A stretch of 7,813 bases of DNA, taken from positions 1 through 7,813 of the forward strand of contig DAHUZD010000298.1 of assembly GCA_027306745.1 (NCBI GenBank), read 5' to 3'. Numbering within the stretch: position 1 is the first letter of the stretch; each line of letters begins with the position of its first letter. The notes beneath the pieces were generated by a model, which was given only the letters and a program-made list of their open reading frames with translations, was not told the DNA's origin and did no database searches. The DNA comes from Acidobacteriaceae bacterium (lineage in GTDB: Bacteria; Acidobacteriota; Terriglobia; Terriglobales; Acidobacteriaceae). Shown here piece after piece: positions 1 to 6,598 of this stretch. Both the position numbers and the translations under genes were made by a program.

Positions 1-705
1 CAAGGCGTGGACCTGACCGTGCGGCGCGGCGAAGTGGCTGCCTTTGTCGGTCCCAGCGGCGCGGGCAAAACCACGCTGGTCAATTTGATTCCCCGCTTCT
101 TTGACGTAACGGGCGGGCGTATTACGCTCGATGGGCACGACCTGCGCGACATGAGCCTGGAGAGCCTGCGGCGGCAGATCGCCAAGGTGACGCAAGAGAC
201 GATTCTCTTCAACGACACCGTGCGCAACAACATCGCCTACGGCCAGCCGGATGTGCCGCGCGCGCGCATCGTGGAGGCCGCCAAGGCCGCACTGGCGCAT
301 GGCTTTATTGAAAAATTGCCGGATGGCTACGACACCATCATCGGCGAAAAAGGCTTTCGGCTCTCTGGCGGCGAGCGCCAGCGCATTGCCATTGCGCGCG
401 CCCTGCTGAAGAACGCGCCCATTTTGATTCTGGACGAGGCCACCTCCGCGCTGGACGCAGAAAGCGAAGCGCTGGTGCAGCGGGCGCTGGCCAATCTGAT
501 GCAAGACCGCACCGTCTTCGTCATCGCCCACCGGCTGACCACCGTGCGCCGCGCCACGCGCATCTACGTGCTGGAGGATGGGCAGATCACCGACAGCGGC
601 ACGCATGAGGAACTGGTGCGGCGCTCGGGCGCTTATCAGAGGCTGTATCAATTGCAATTTGCCGACGCGCCCGAAGCGATGCTTCCTGCGAACACGAGCT
701 TATGA
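1..705 (+). CDS. MsbA-like ABC exporter, C-terminal ATPase domain (5' end outside window)
   Basis: The visible 234 residues are a complete ABC nucleotide-binding domain that drives export by ATP hydrolysis at the inner membrane. Seen: Walker [10 protein letters not shown] at nt 49-75, Q-loop VTQE with [13 protein letters not shown] just after it, signature LSGGERQ at nt 361-381, Walker [13 protein letters not shown] at nt 421-456, and the H-loop histidine in VIAHRL at nt 529-531. The frame is open to base 1, so the permease half with six membrane helices should lie upstream; the GTG at position 7 is not the real start. The DGHDLR and LFNDTV.NNIAYG stretches resemble MsbA, the lipid A flippase, better than other half-transporters, but a lipid or drug exporter of the same class cannot be excluded without the membrane domain. 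The stop TGA overlaps the yicC start (ATGA), implying translational coupling. Confidence 0.93.
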   Translation, partial: QGVDLTVRRGEVAAFVGPSGAGKTTLVNLIPRFFDVTGGRITLDGHDLRDMSLESLRRQIAKVTQETILFNDTVRNNIAYGQPDVPRARIVEAAKAALAHGFIEKLPDGYDTIIGEKGFRLSGGERQRIAIARALLKNAPILILDEATSALDAESEALVQRALANLMQDRTVFVIAHRLTTVRRATRIYVLEDGQITDSGTHEELVRRSGAYQRLYQLQFADAPEAMLPANTSL

Positions 706-1268
706 CTCCATCCAAACAATCCGCCGCCCAAACCGCGCAGTCCCCACGATTCCCTGTACGTTCGATGACTGGCTTTGCACGCACCACGGGCACAACGGAA
801 AACGGCGCGGCCTTCACGCTCAGCCTGAAGAGCGTCAACCATCGTTTTCTCGATGTGCAGTTTCATCTGCCCTCGGGCATGGACGCGCTGGAGATGCAGT
901 GGCGTGCGTTGCTGAAACAGAGAATGCTGCGCGGCCATGTGGATGTGCGCCTGACGCTGCACGCCGCCCATGAAGCAGAGGGCGACGAGACGCCGCAACA
1001 CAACGCAGCCGCCGTGCGCGCTTACATCCAAGCCTTTGGCAAAGAGGCGGCGGAGCACGGACTGCCAGGCACACCGGACTTGAACGTGGCGCTGCGTCTG
1101 CCCGCAGCTTGGAACACGAATACCGACGCCAGCACCAATGAAGCCGAACGCGCAGCGATGGAGTCCGCAGTGGCGCAGGCCATGCCTGCACTGCTCGATG
1201 CTCTGAACGCCATGCGCGCGCAGGAAGGCGCAGCGCTGACCGCGATTTTGGAAGCGACGATGCAGTAG
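702..1268 (+). CDS. N-terminal half of YicC (YicC_N domain), ends at TAG
   Basis: This is the part of yicC surely translated if the TAG is obeyed: 188 residues with the YicC_N domain from RSMTGFA (residues 20-26) through [17 protein letters not shown] to the helical [14 protein letters not shown] just before the stop. In intact relatives the helix continues into a long connector leading to DUF1732, so the break falls in the connector and not inside the N domain. The half could therefore fold alone, but would lack the conserved C-terminal domain. Its codon use and GC content match the neighbours. Confidence 0.6.
   Translation: MTPSKQSAAQTAQSPRFPVRSMTGFARTTGTTENGAAFTLSLKSVNHRFLDVQFHLPSGMDALEMQWRALLKQRMLRGHVDVRLTLHAAHEAEGDETPQHNAAAVRAYIQAFGKEAAEHGLPGTPDLNVALRLPAAWNTNTDASTNEAERAAMESAVAQAMPALLDALNAMRAQEGAALTAILEATMQ
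1266..1268 (+). other. In-frame amber stop codon inside yicC
   Basis: Codons around the site read ATG CAG TAG CTC GAC. A single T-to-C change would give a second CAG and restore one continuous reading frame. No hairpin typical of a selenocysteine or recoding element is apparent just downstream, and the codon is UAG, not UGA, so selenocysteine is unlikely. Confidence 0.9.
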
Positions 1269-1280
1269 CTCGACGCGCTG

Positions 1281-1664
1281 GTGGCAGAGGTTTGCGCGCT
1301 GCGAGCCGAGATGGTGCAGTCACACCGGCAACGGCTGGAGCAGCGCATGGCCGAGTTGCTGGGCGGCAACCTGGACCGCGAGCGCATCGTGCAGGAGGCC
1401 GCACTGCTGGCCGACCGCAGCGATGTAGCCGAGGAGATGGATCGCCTGCGCGCGCATGTGCAGCATTTTCTGGGGCTGCTGCGCACCGGCGGCGATACCG
1501 GAAAAAAGCTCGACTTTCTGCTGCAAGAGATGAACCGCGAGGCCAACACGCTGCTGTCAAAAACCGGCGGCACGGCCGGCAACTCCCTGCGCCTTACGGA
1601 GCTGGGCCTGGCCATGAAGACCGAAATCGAACGCGCACGCGAACAGGTGCAAAACATCGAGTAA
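1281..1664 (+). CDS. C-terminal half of YicC (DUF1732 domain), possible restart product
   Basis: The sequence after the TAG remains open to 1664 and encodes the complete DUF1732 domain: ERIVQEAALLADRSDVAEEMDRL, GKKLDFLLQEMNREANTL and a C-terminal REQVQNIE. The first in-frame start is GTG 1281, 12 nt after the stop, without a convincing Shine-Dalgarno site. ATG 1311 is next. The best-placed start is ATG 1347, preceded by GGAG at 1337-1340 with a 6-nt gap; it would give a polypeptide of about 105 residues covering almost exactly DUF1732. Whether it is made is not known from sequence. The lack of further stops or frameshifts argues that selection was recent or is still acting. Confidence 0.45.
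   Translation: MAEVCALRAEMVQSHRQRLEQRMAELLGGNLDRERIVQEAALLADRSDVAEEMDRLRAHVQHFLGLLRTGGDTGKKLDFLLQEMNREANTLLSKTGGTAGNSLRLTELGLAMKTEIERAREQVQNIE
1337..1340 (+). promoter_or_regulatory. GGAG, candidate ribosome binding site for restart at ATG 1347
   Basis: GGAG lies 6 nt before ATG 1347 inside the downstream half of yicC, which is ideal spacing. It may be coincidental, since the same bases encode protein, but it is the only well-spaced site available for independent translation of the DUF1732 part. Confidence 0.3.
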
Positions 1665-1714
1665 GCTAACAGTATCCTCAATAGGAATGCCGCTGCATTC
1701 GGAGTCACCTGCAC

Positions 1715-2419
1715 ATGGCAGGATTGCTGTTCATACTTTCGGCACCGTCGGGATCGGGAAAATCGACTCTGGTCGGGCAGTTGCGCTCGGTGGTCGATGG
1801 GCTGTCGTTTTCCGTGTCGTGGACGACGCGCGCGCCGCGCGGCTCCGAGCAGGATGGCCGCGAGTACCACTTCACCAGCCGCGAACGATTTGACTCCATG
1901 CTGGCCGAGGATGCCTTCCTCGAACACGCCGAGGTCTTCGGCAACTGCTATGGCACGCCTCGCAGCACACTTGCTGAGGCTGCGGCGCGCGGCTCTGACG
2001 TGCTACTCGACATTGACGTGCAAGGCGCAGAGCAGGTGCGGCAAAGAATGCCAGAAGCGATCAGCGTTTTTATTCTGCCGCCGAATCCGCAGATCTTGGA
2101 GATGCGCCTGCGCAACCGCAGTCGCGCCGAAGGCGGCGTCAGCGAGGAGACCGTGCTGCGGCGGCTGGCCAAGGCGCGCGACGAGATTGGCAGCTACGGC
2201 GAATATCGCTACATCGTCATCAATGACGCACTCGACCAGGCGGTGGAGGAGTTGATCTCGATCGTCCAAGCCGAGCGCGCACGCCAGCGCGGCGTGGATG
2301 CGGCGAGTGCGAGTGATGCGGAACTCCAGCATTGGATTGCCATCGCTGAAAGCTGCCAGCAGGCCAATGTAGCCGCGCGTCTGCGGCCTGTGCTTGCTTC
2401 CTTCGGTTTTCCGTCGTAA
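1715..2419 (+). CDS. gmk: Guanylate kinase
   Basis: This cytoplasmic enzyme phosphorylates GMP to GDP with ATP and feeds GTP/dGTP synthesis. Walker A APSGSGKST is at residues 10-18. The GMP-binding residues known from the yeast enzyme all have counterparts shifted by one: S35, R39, R42 and Y51 (in TTRAPRGSEQDGREYHF, 37-53), E70, Y79, T81 and D101 (in DIDVQGA, 99-105). The arginine-rich lid is RNRSRAEGG at 133-141, and NDALDQAVEEL (170-180) is a typical family ending. At 234 residues it is about 27 longer than E. coli Gmk, the excess being a C-terminal tail after residue ~205. Start 1715 is chosen for GGAG at 1701-1704, 10 nt upstream, and because the family begins a few residues before the P-loop. 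It follows yicC after 50 nt, a common pairing. Confidence 0.97.
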   Translation: MAGLLFILSAPSGSGKSTLVGQLRSVVDGLSFSVSWTTRAPRGSEQDGREYHFTSRERFDSMLAEDAFLEHAEVFGNCYGTPRSTLAEAAARGSDVLLDIDVQGAEQVRQRMPEAISVFILPPNPQILEMRLRNRSRAEGGVSEETVLRRLAKARDEIGSYGEYRYIVINDALDQAVEELISIVQAERARQRGVDAASASDAELQHWIAIAESCQQANVAARLRPVLASFGFPS

Positions 2420-2467
2420 CGTATCAGTACACTCTCATCCAGTCCATATTCGAGCCGATCTACGTAT

Positions 2468-2474
2468 CAGGAGG
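2468..2474 (+). promoter_or_regulatory. Strong ribosome binding site of rpoZ
   Basis: CAGGAGG is close to a perfect anti-16S match and sits 7 nt upstream of ATG 2482. It is the strongest such site in the window, which fits the high expression expected for an RNA polymerase subunit. Confidence 0.8.
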
Positions 2475-2481
2475 CAGTTGT

Positions 2482-2718
2482 ATGGAACAGAACCCGCCCC
2501 ACGAAGAAAACAAGTACCGCACCGTGCATGTGGCTGCGCGCCGCGCGCGGCAGTTGCAGTCGGGAGCCAGTCCACTGGTGCGCTCCCGCTCCACCAAAGC
2601 CTGCAAGGTGGCCCAGGATGAAATGCGGGCCGGCAAAGTGGACTACGTGATTCCAGAAGACGCCGCCAAAAAGACGCTGGAGATTCCCGAAGGCTACACG
2701 CCGATTCTGCACAACTGA
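2482..2718 (+). CDS. rpoZ: DNA-directed RNA polymerase omega subunit
   Basis: Omega is the small subunit that wraps the beta' C-terminus and helps RNA polymerase assembly. The 78-residue product has the family core: YRTVHVAARRARQLQSGASPL (residues 12-32), a basic S-x-K segment RSTKACKVAQDEM and then RAGKVDYVIPED. Length is within the usual 65-95. A strong AGGAGG at 2469-2474 lies 7 nt before the ATG and fixes the start. It lies between gmk (62 nt upstream) and coaBC (93 nt downstream), the conserved position for this gene in many bacteria. The family is poorly conserved, but motif plus context make the call firm. The N-terminal MTR.. motif seen in E. coli omega for ppGpp contact is not evident. 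Confidence 0.92.
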   Translation: MEQNPPHEENKYRTVHVAARRARQLQSGASPLVRSRSTKACKVAQDEMRAGKVDYVIPEDAAKKTLEIPEGYTPILHN

Positions 2719-2793
2719 TCGTTGATTCGGTGCACGCCGTTGTGCGCACCTCCCACGTAGCAAGCGACCACGCTGCCGCGTACAATCATGGGC

Positions 2794-2800
2794 AGAGAGG
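2794..2800 (+). promoter_or_regulatory. Ribosome binding site deciding the coaBC start
   Basis: AGAGAGG lies 11 nt before ATG 2812 and within the extra codons that the alternative ATG 2788 would create. Together with the family-typical N-terminus MKVIVGVSGG it favours 2812. Nothing comparable precedes 2788. Confidence 0.5.
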
Positions 2801-2811
2801 GCGTGCCTGGC

Positions 2812-4065
2812 ATGAAGGTAATCGTTGGCGTCTCCGGTGGCATCGCAGCTTACAAGGCTGCGGAACTGGTGCGCGCGCTGCAACAGCAGGCGCTCGACGT
2901 ACATGTGACGATGACTGAGGCGGCGCAGCAGTTTGTGCAGCCGCTCACCTTTGCCGCGCTCACCGGTCATCGCGTGCTGACCAGCCTGTGGCAGGACGCA
3001 GACCACCCCAGCCCAGACGCCTCCATTGAACACATCGCCGAGGCTCAGTCCTGCGACGCACTGGTGATTGCACCGGCCACGGCAGATTTGCTGGCGCGCA
3101 TGGCCCACGGCCTGGCCAATGATTTTTTAACCACGCTGTATCTGGCCACGCCCGCGCCGGTGCTAGTCGCCCCAGCCATGAATGTGCAGATGTGGGAGCA
3201 TCCCGCCACGCAGGCCAACATCGCCACACTCGTCGCGCGCGGCGTGCAGATGATTCCGCCGGACAGCGGAGCGCTGGCCTGCGGCATGGTGGGCAGCGGA
3301 CGTTTGGCGGATGTGGAGACGATTGCTCGCGCTGTGGTGGCTACCTTGCATCGCCGCCAAGACATGGCGCAGGAGACTGTGCTGATCACCGCGGGCGGAA
3401 CGCGCGAGCCGCTCGACCCCGTGCGCTATGTGGGCAACCGCTCCAGCGGCAAAATGGGCTACGCCTTGGCCGAAGCAGCGCGGCAACGTGGAGCGCGGGT
3501 TCGGCTCGTCAGCGCGCCGACACAGTTGCAGCCGCCCGCCGGATGCGAGATAACACCTGTGCTTACCGCTGAACAGATGCGCGCTGCCGTGCTGGAGCAT
3601 CTGCCACAGGCCACACTGCTCATCAAGGCGGCGGCTGTGGCTGACTTTCGCCCCCGCATGGCTGCGGAGCAAAAGATCAAACGCGAGGGGCCTATCACGC
3701 TGGAGATGGAACCGACCGGCGACATTCTGGCCGAAGCCGTGCAACGCCGCAAGCCGGGCACGCTGGTCATTGGCTTCGCTGCCGAAACAAACAATCCGCT
3801 GGAGCATGGCCGCGGCAAGCTGGCGCGCAAGGGCGCGGATGCCATCATCGTCAATGACGTGGCACACGCGGGCATTGGTTTTGAGTCGGACCGTAACGCT
3901 GTCACCTTCCTCACCGAGTCGCGCGCCATCGATCTACCAGAGATGAGCAAGCGCGAGCTGGCCGATCGGATTCTGGATGAAGTGCTTGCCTTGCGGCGCA
4001 ACAAAACCGTCCTCTCGGAAGCGGGAGCGGCTCCAGCCAGCCACGGCTCCGCTGACCGCTGGTAA
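2812..4065 (+). CDS. coaBC: Bifunctional phosphopantothenoylcysteine decarboxylase / phosphopantothenate-cysteine ligase
   Basis: This protein makes 4'-phosphopantetheine for coenzyme A: CoaB joins phosphopantothenate and cysteine using CTP, and FMN-dependent CoaC decarboxylates the product. The CoaC half (about 1-180) shows GGIAAYKA, catalytic H74 in IEHIAEA, PAMNVQMW with N124, and C157 in the ACG substrate lid. The CoaB half (about 185-400) shows ITAGGTREPLDPVRYVGN with N209 in NRSSGKMG, the AAAVADFRP loop, K288 in KIKREG and GFAAET. Each of these is one position before the E. coli residue (H75, N125, C158, N210, K289), so both active sites look intact. Start 2812 gives 417 residues and MKVIVGVSGG. 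ATG 2788 would add eight residues but lies before the likely ribosome site AGAGAGG (2794-2800). The stop overlaps the next start (TAATG). Confidence 0.96.
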   Translation: MKVIVGVSGGIAAYKAAELVRALQQQALDVHVTMTEAAQQFVQPLTFAALTGHRVLTSLWQDADHPSPDASIEHIAEAQSCDALVIAPATADLLARMAHGLANDFLTTLYLATPAPVLVAPAMNVQMWEHPATQANIATLVARGVQMIPPDSGALACGMVGSGRLADVETIARAVVATLHRRQDMAQETVLITAGGTREPLDPVRYVGNRSSGKMGYALAEAARQRGARVRLVSAPTQLQPPAGCEITPVLTAEQMRAAVLEHLPQATLLIKAAAVADFRPRMAAEQKIKREGPITLEMEPTGDILAEAVQRRKPGTLVIGFAAETNNPLEHGRGKLARKGADAIIVNDVAHAGIGFESDRNAVTFLTESRAIDLPEMSKRELADRILDEVLALRRNKTVLSEAGAAPASHGSADRW

Positions 4066-5006
4066 TGTCCATGGCCTCCACACCACCCACGGCTCCGCTC
4101 CATCCTGCTTCGCTGAACCTTGCGGCACTCGATGCGGAAACGCGTGCACAGGTACGCGCGCTGTTGGAGTTTTGCCGCGAGATGGGCTTGACGGATTTTT
4201 ATCGCGGCAAGAACGATCCGCCCTTCACGCTCGATGCGCCTGCACCTCAGGCCGCGTCTGCCGCGATGGCACAGGCTACGCAGCCAATCCTTGCAGCGCC
4301 AGCACTACTTGCACCCACAGCACCCACTCCACCCGCACAGGAAGCCGCCGACGAGATGCCCCGCAAAGCCACGCAGATTTACCCGCCCAACGTTGCGCTG
4401 AGCGATGCACCCGCGCTCGCCCTTGCAGAACGCCCCGCCGCGCTGGCAGCCATCCGCGAAGAGATGGGCGATTGCAAACGCTGCGCGCTCTGTGAGCAGC
4501 GCAACCAAATCGTCTTTGGCGACGGTGACCCTGGCGCGGAGTTGATGTTCGTTGGCGAAGGCCCCGGTGCAGACGAGGACGAGCAGGGCCTGCCCTTCGT
4601 GGGCCGCGCCGGCCAGTTGCTGAACAACATGATTGGAGCGATGGGCCTGCGCCGCGAGCAGGTCTACATTGCCAACATTGTCAAATGCAGGCCGCCGGGA
4701 AACCGCGTGCCCGAATTTGACGAGGCCACCACCTGCACGCCCTTTTTCTTTCGTCAGATTGATGTGGTGCGTCCGCGGATGCTGGTCGCCCTGGGCGCAA
4801 CGGCGGCTACCTATCTGCTGGCGGGCAAGAGTTCCCTGGCTTCGCTGCGCGGCAGCATCCACGATTGTCGCGGCTCCAAGCTGATTGTGACCTACCATCC
4901 GGCCTACCTGTTGCGCGATCCGCGCCAGAAGCCGGAAGCATGGAAAGATTTGCAGCTTGCCATGAAATTCCTAGGGCTGAACCCGCCGCCAAAAGCAAAA
5001 AGCTAG
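4065..5006 (+). CDS. Uracil-DNA glycosylase, family 4 type, with 4Fe-4S cluster and long N-terminal extension
   Basis: The predicted enzyme excises uracil from DNA at the start of base excision repair. The catalytic domain spans about residues 120-305: four cluster cysteines C137, C140 (CKRC), C208 (KCRPPGNR) and C224, motif GEGPGADEDEQG at 164-175 followed by PFVGRAGQLLNNM, and the second active-site motif HPAYLLR from H278. This layout is that of family 4 (UDGa) enzymes, also annotated as SPO1 DNA polymerase-related proteins. Before it lie about 120 residues absent from minimal family 4 enzymes: a short helical part (19-47, LNLAALDAETRAQVRALLEFCREMG) and an Ala/Pro-rich stretch (about 70-112) that looks like a flexible linker. 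ATG 4065 overlaps the coaBC stop by one base, so translation is probably coupled. C143 is an additional nearby cysteine of unknown role. No clear intrinsic terminator follows. Confidence 0.93.
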   Translation: MSMASTPPTAPLHPASLNLAALDAETRAQVRALLEFCREMGLTDFYRGKNDPPFTLDAPAPQAASAAMAQATQPILAAPALLAPTAPTPPAQEAADEMPRKATQIYPPNVALSDAPALALAERPAALAAIREEMGDCKRCALCEQRNQIVFGDGDPGAELMFVGEGPGADEDEQGLPFVGRAGQLLNNMIGAMGLRREQVYIANIVKCRPPGNRVPEFDEATTCTPFFFRQIDVVRPRMLVALGATAATYLLAGKSSLASLRGSIHDCRGSKLIVTYHPAYLLRDPRQKPEAWKDLQLAMKFLGLNPPPKAKS

Positions 5007-5106
5007 CCCGTCAGCCAAGAAGCCGCGCCAGTGCAGATGCCAGGATAGACGGCACCGCGTAGGGTTGGCTTCTATCTTGATGAAAACAGGGTAGCGAAGA
5101 TTTTTC
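5007..5106. other. Spacer between the housekeeping block and the TetR cassette
   Basis: No gene seen. AGAAGCC at 5018-5024 and GGCTTCT at 5067-5073 could pair, but the 42-nt loop and absence of a T-run make an intrinsic terminator doubtful. This is the boundary between the compact core gene block and the more AT-rich accessory genes. Confidence 0.5.
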
Positions 5107-5135
5107 TTGACACAATACCTACTGGTAGGTATACA
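5107..5135 (+). promoter_or_regulatory. Sigma-70-type promoter of the TetR cassette
   Basis: A perfect -35 TTGACA lies at 5107-5112. After exactly 17 bp comes TATACA (5130-5135), matching four of six -10 consensus bases. Transcription would begin near 5142, about 18 nt before the TetR ATG. The -10 box overlaps the end of the first palindrome and the start of the second, so a bound repressor would block polymerase. Confidence 0.75.
5115..5132. promoter_or_regulatory. TetR-family operator O1 (perfect 18-bp palindrome)
   Basis: ATACCTACTGGTAGGTAT has perfect 8-bp arms around a central TG. It occupies the spacer between the -35 and -10 boxes and overlaps the -10. Size and symmetry suit one TetR-type dimer. 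The assignment to the adjacent regulator is an inference from position. Confidence 0.75.
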
Positions 5136-5152
5136 TACCAACCAGTAGGTAT
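5135..5152. promoter_or_regulatory. TetR-family operator O2 (18-bp palindrome, one mismatch)
   Basis: ATACCAACCAGTAGGTAT repeats O1 in inverted sense with one arm mismatch. Its centre is 20 bp from that of O1, about two helical turns, so two dimers would sit on the same DNA face. O1 and O2 together form a larger inverted repeat (5113-5154) with 14-bp perfect outer arms. O2 covers the likely transcription start and the leader. Confidence 0.72.
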
Positions 5153-5159
5153 TGAAGCC

Positions 5160-5783
5160 ATGGTCGACACGCGCCACGAATCGAAGACCAAGCTGTTGGA
5201 TGCAGCGCTGCATGTCATCCGCGCCAAGGGCTACACTGCAACCCGCATTGAAGACATCTGCGAGGCGGCCGGACTGACCAAGGGCAGTTTTTTTCATCAC
5301 TTCAAAAGCAAAGAAGACCTGGCGCTGGCCGCGGCGGAGTATTGGGGCGTGATGACGGGTCGCCTGTTTGAAGCCGCCCCGTACCATGCCGTCTCTGATC
5401 CGCTGGGTCGCCTGTTGGCGTATGTCGATTTTCGCAAGGCACTCCTCTTGGGAGAGTTGCCGCAGTTCACCTGCCTGGTCGGCACGATGGTGCAGGAGGT
5501 CTACGACACGCATCCTCTGCTTCGGCAGGCCTGCGACAAAAGCATCAGCGACCACGCCGCCACGCTCGAAGCAGATATTGCCGAAGCCATGCGTCAATAC
5601 AACATTCATGCAGAGTGGACGGCCAAGAGCCTGGCCCTGCACACGCAGGCCATCATCCAAGGCGCGTTCATCCTGGCCAAAGCCAAGGACGGCCCTGCGG
5701 TGGCAGTGGATAGCATCGACCATCTGCGCCGATATCTGGAATTACTGTTCGCTCAATCCGGCACCCAGGAGAAACCCTCATGA
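5160..5783 (+). CDS. TetR-family transcriptional repressor, probably autoregulated
   Basis: A 207-residue protein of normal TetR length. The N-terminal DNA-binding domain covers about residues 8-55, with the helix-turn-helix in TRIEDICEAAGLTKGSFFHHF (28-48) followed by KSKEDL. The rest is the ligand-binding and dimerisation domain, including FTCLVGTMVQEVYDTHPLLR (103-122). It would act in the cytoplasm as a dimer on the two palindromes directly upstream. C105 lies close to the position of the redox-sensing C106 of E. coli NemR, and C125 is also present, so an electrophile or oxidant signal is possible but unproven. ATG 5160 is the first start after the operators; the upstream ribosome site is weak (GAAG, 5154-5157) and might limit repressor level. 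Its stop overlaps the next gene (ATGA), which points to co-regulation of the downstream genes. The specific subfamily and ligand are unknown. Confidence 0.92.
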   Translation: MVDTRHESKTKLLDAALHVIRAKGYTATRIEDICEAAGLTKGSFFHHFKSKEDLALAAAEYWGVMTGRLFEAAPYHAVSDPLGRLLAYVDFRKALLLGELPQFTCLVGTMVQEVYDTHPLLRQACDKSISDHAATLEADIAEAMRQYNIHAEWTAKSLALHTQAIIQGAFILAKAKDGPAVAVDSIDHLRRYLELLFAQSGTQEKPS

Positions 5784-6538
5784 CCATGGTAGCGATGAAA
5801 TTTCGGCGGAAAAAATTAACCGAGATATTTACTTTAGGAATCTTCGTGCAGGTTGTCCTGCTCAGCTTGGCGTGTCCAGTTCAAGCACTGGGGGCCACAG
5901 CGTCCTATGCCAGCATGGCCCCACTTGACCAGTACTTGATCGCAGACAGAAATATCGAAATCGCGCTGGCACGCAGCGCGGCTCCAGCGTCTATATCTGA
6001 CAAAGCCGAAGTGATGGTGCTGGGGCAAACCGGATACACGACCGCAGTGAAGGGCGCGAATGGATTTCTTTGTATTGTGGAACGATCTTGGGGCGCTGCC
6101 ACCGACGAGCCAGAGTTCTGGAATCCCAAAGTCCGTGCTCCCATTTGCTTCAACCCGGCCGCTGCTAGAACCTTTGCCCGCATCTATCTGATGAAAACCA
6201 AATTCGTGCTGGCGGGAGCCTCAAAAGAGAAGATTGTCACGGCGACGGCTTCTGCTCTGGACAAGAAAGAACTGCCCGCGCTGGAGACAGGAGCGATGTG
6301 CTACATGATGTCGAAGCAGCAATACTTAAACGACCGCGGCAGGAACTGGCATCCGCATCTGATGTTTTTTGTTTCCGGCGACGCGGCAAAAAGCTGGGGA
6401 GCCAATCTGGCGGGTTCTCCAATTATGGCGGCCAAGGATCCGCAGGAACGCGTGACGATCTTCATGGTCTGGGTGGGTAAATGGTCGGATGGAACCGAGG
6501 TTGCTCCTGCGCCTGTGGCGCCTATGCCCAAGCACTAA
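5780..6538 (+). CDS. Secreted or periplasmic protein of unknown function
   Basis: I do not recognise a family. The 252-residue product begins with a basic n-region (KFRRKK, 7-12), a hydrophobic stretch (about 17-31, including LGIFVQVVLLSLAC) and a plausible signal peptidase I site after VQA (residue 36). The residues before C32 do not form a good lipobox, so a lipoprotein is less likely. The mature part has no further membrane helix. It contains cysteines C98, C123 and C174, which could form a disulfide in the periplasm, a distinctive NWHPHLMFF segment with H191 and H193 (189-197), many aromatic residues, and a Pro/Ala-rich tail APAPVAPMP. The start overlaps the TetR stop (ATGA) with AGGAGA at 5767-5772 about 7 nt upstream; ATGs at 5786 and 5795 are alternatives that would keep the signal peptide. 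More AT-rich than the core genes. Probably part of the TetR-controlled operon. Confidence 0.8.
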   Translation: MTMVAMKFRRKKLTEIFTLGIFVQVVLLSLACPVQALGATASYASMAPLDQYLIADRNIEIALARSAAPASISDKAEVMVLGQTGYTTAVKGANGFLCIVERSWGAATDEPEFWNPKVRAPICFNPAAARTFARIYLMKTKFVLAGASKEKIVTATASALDKKELPALETGAMCYMMSKQQYLNDRGRNWHPHLMFFVSGDAAKSWGANLAGSPIMAAKDPQERVTIFMVWVGKWSDGTEVAPAPVAPMPKH

Positions 6539-6598
6539 TGTCGTCTGCGCTTGAGCAATGGGAATGAGTCGATTGGAACTTCAGAAATTGGAGACTGT

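Larger units (their letters stand above)
702..1664 (+). pseudogene. yicC: YicC/YloC family endoribonuclease-like protein, interrupted by an in-frame TAG
   Basis: Reading one frame from ATG 702 to TAA 1662-1664 gives a full-length YicC-type protein of about 320 codons with a single TAG at 1266-1268. The N part carries the family start motif RSMTGFAR and SVNHRFLD; the C part ends with the hallmark EIERAREQVQNIE. No frameshift or deletion is needed to join them. The family is about 290 residues; this copy also has some 20 extra N-terminal residues before RSMTGFA. YicC proteins are linked to RNA cleavage and stationary-phase fitness, and the gene (yloC) commonly sits next to gmk and rpoZ, as here. 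The start at 702 is favoured because it overlaps the upstream stop (ATGA) and the next in-frame ATG (765) would remove the conserved RS. The TAG may be a recent CAG-to-TAG nonsense change, a read error, a readthrough site, or a genuine split into two polypeptides. Confidence 0.8.

Noticed and set aside
835..1927. Long minus-strand open frames opposite yicC and gmk
   Set aside because: Arg/Ser/Ala-rich translations without recognisable motifs, explained by GC-rich third positions of the + strand genes.
2419..2470. Direct repeat ACGTATCAG at 2419-2427 and 2462-2470
   Set aside because: Only nine bases, one copy overlapping the gmk stop and the other the rpoZ ribosome site; no third copy or symmetry, so chance is likely.
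2729..2750. Hairpin GGTGCACGC / GTGCGCACC after rpoZ, as an intrinsic terminator
   Set aside because: The stem is imperfect (one A-C mismatch and a G-T pair) and no T-run follows; coaBC continues in the same direction, so it is at most an attenuating or processing structure.
2781..2786. TACAAT as a -10 box for a coaBC promoter
   Set aside because: Good -10 match, but no -35 at 16-18 bp upstream and no TGn extension; the start would fall next to the ribosome site.
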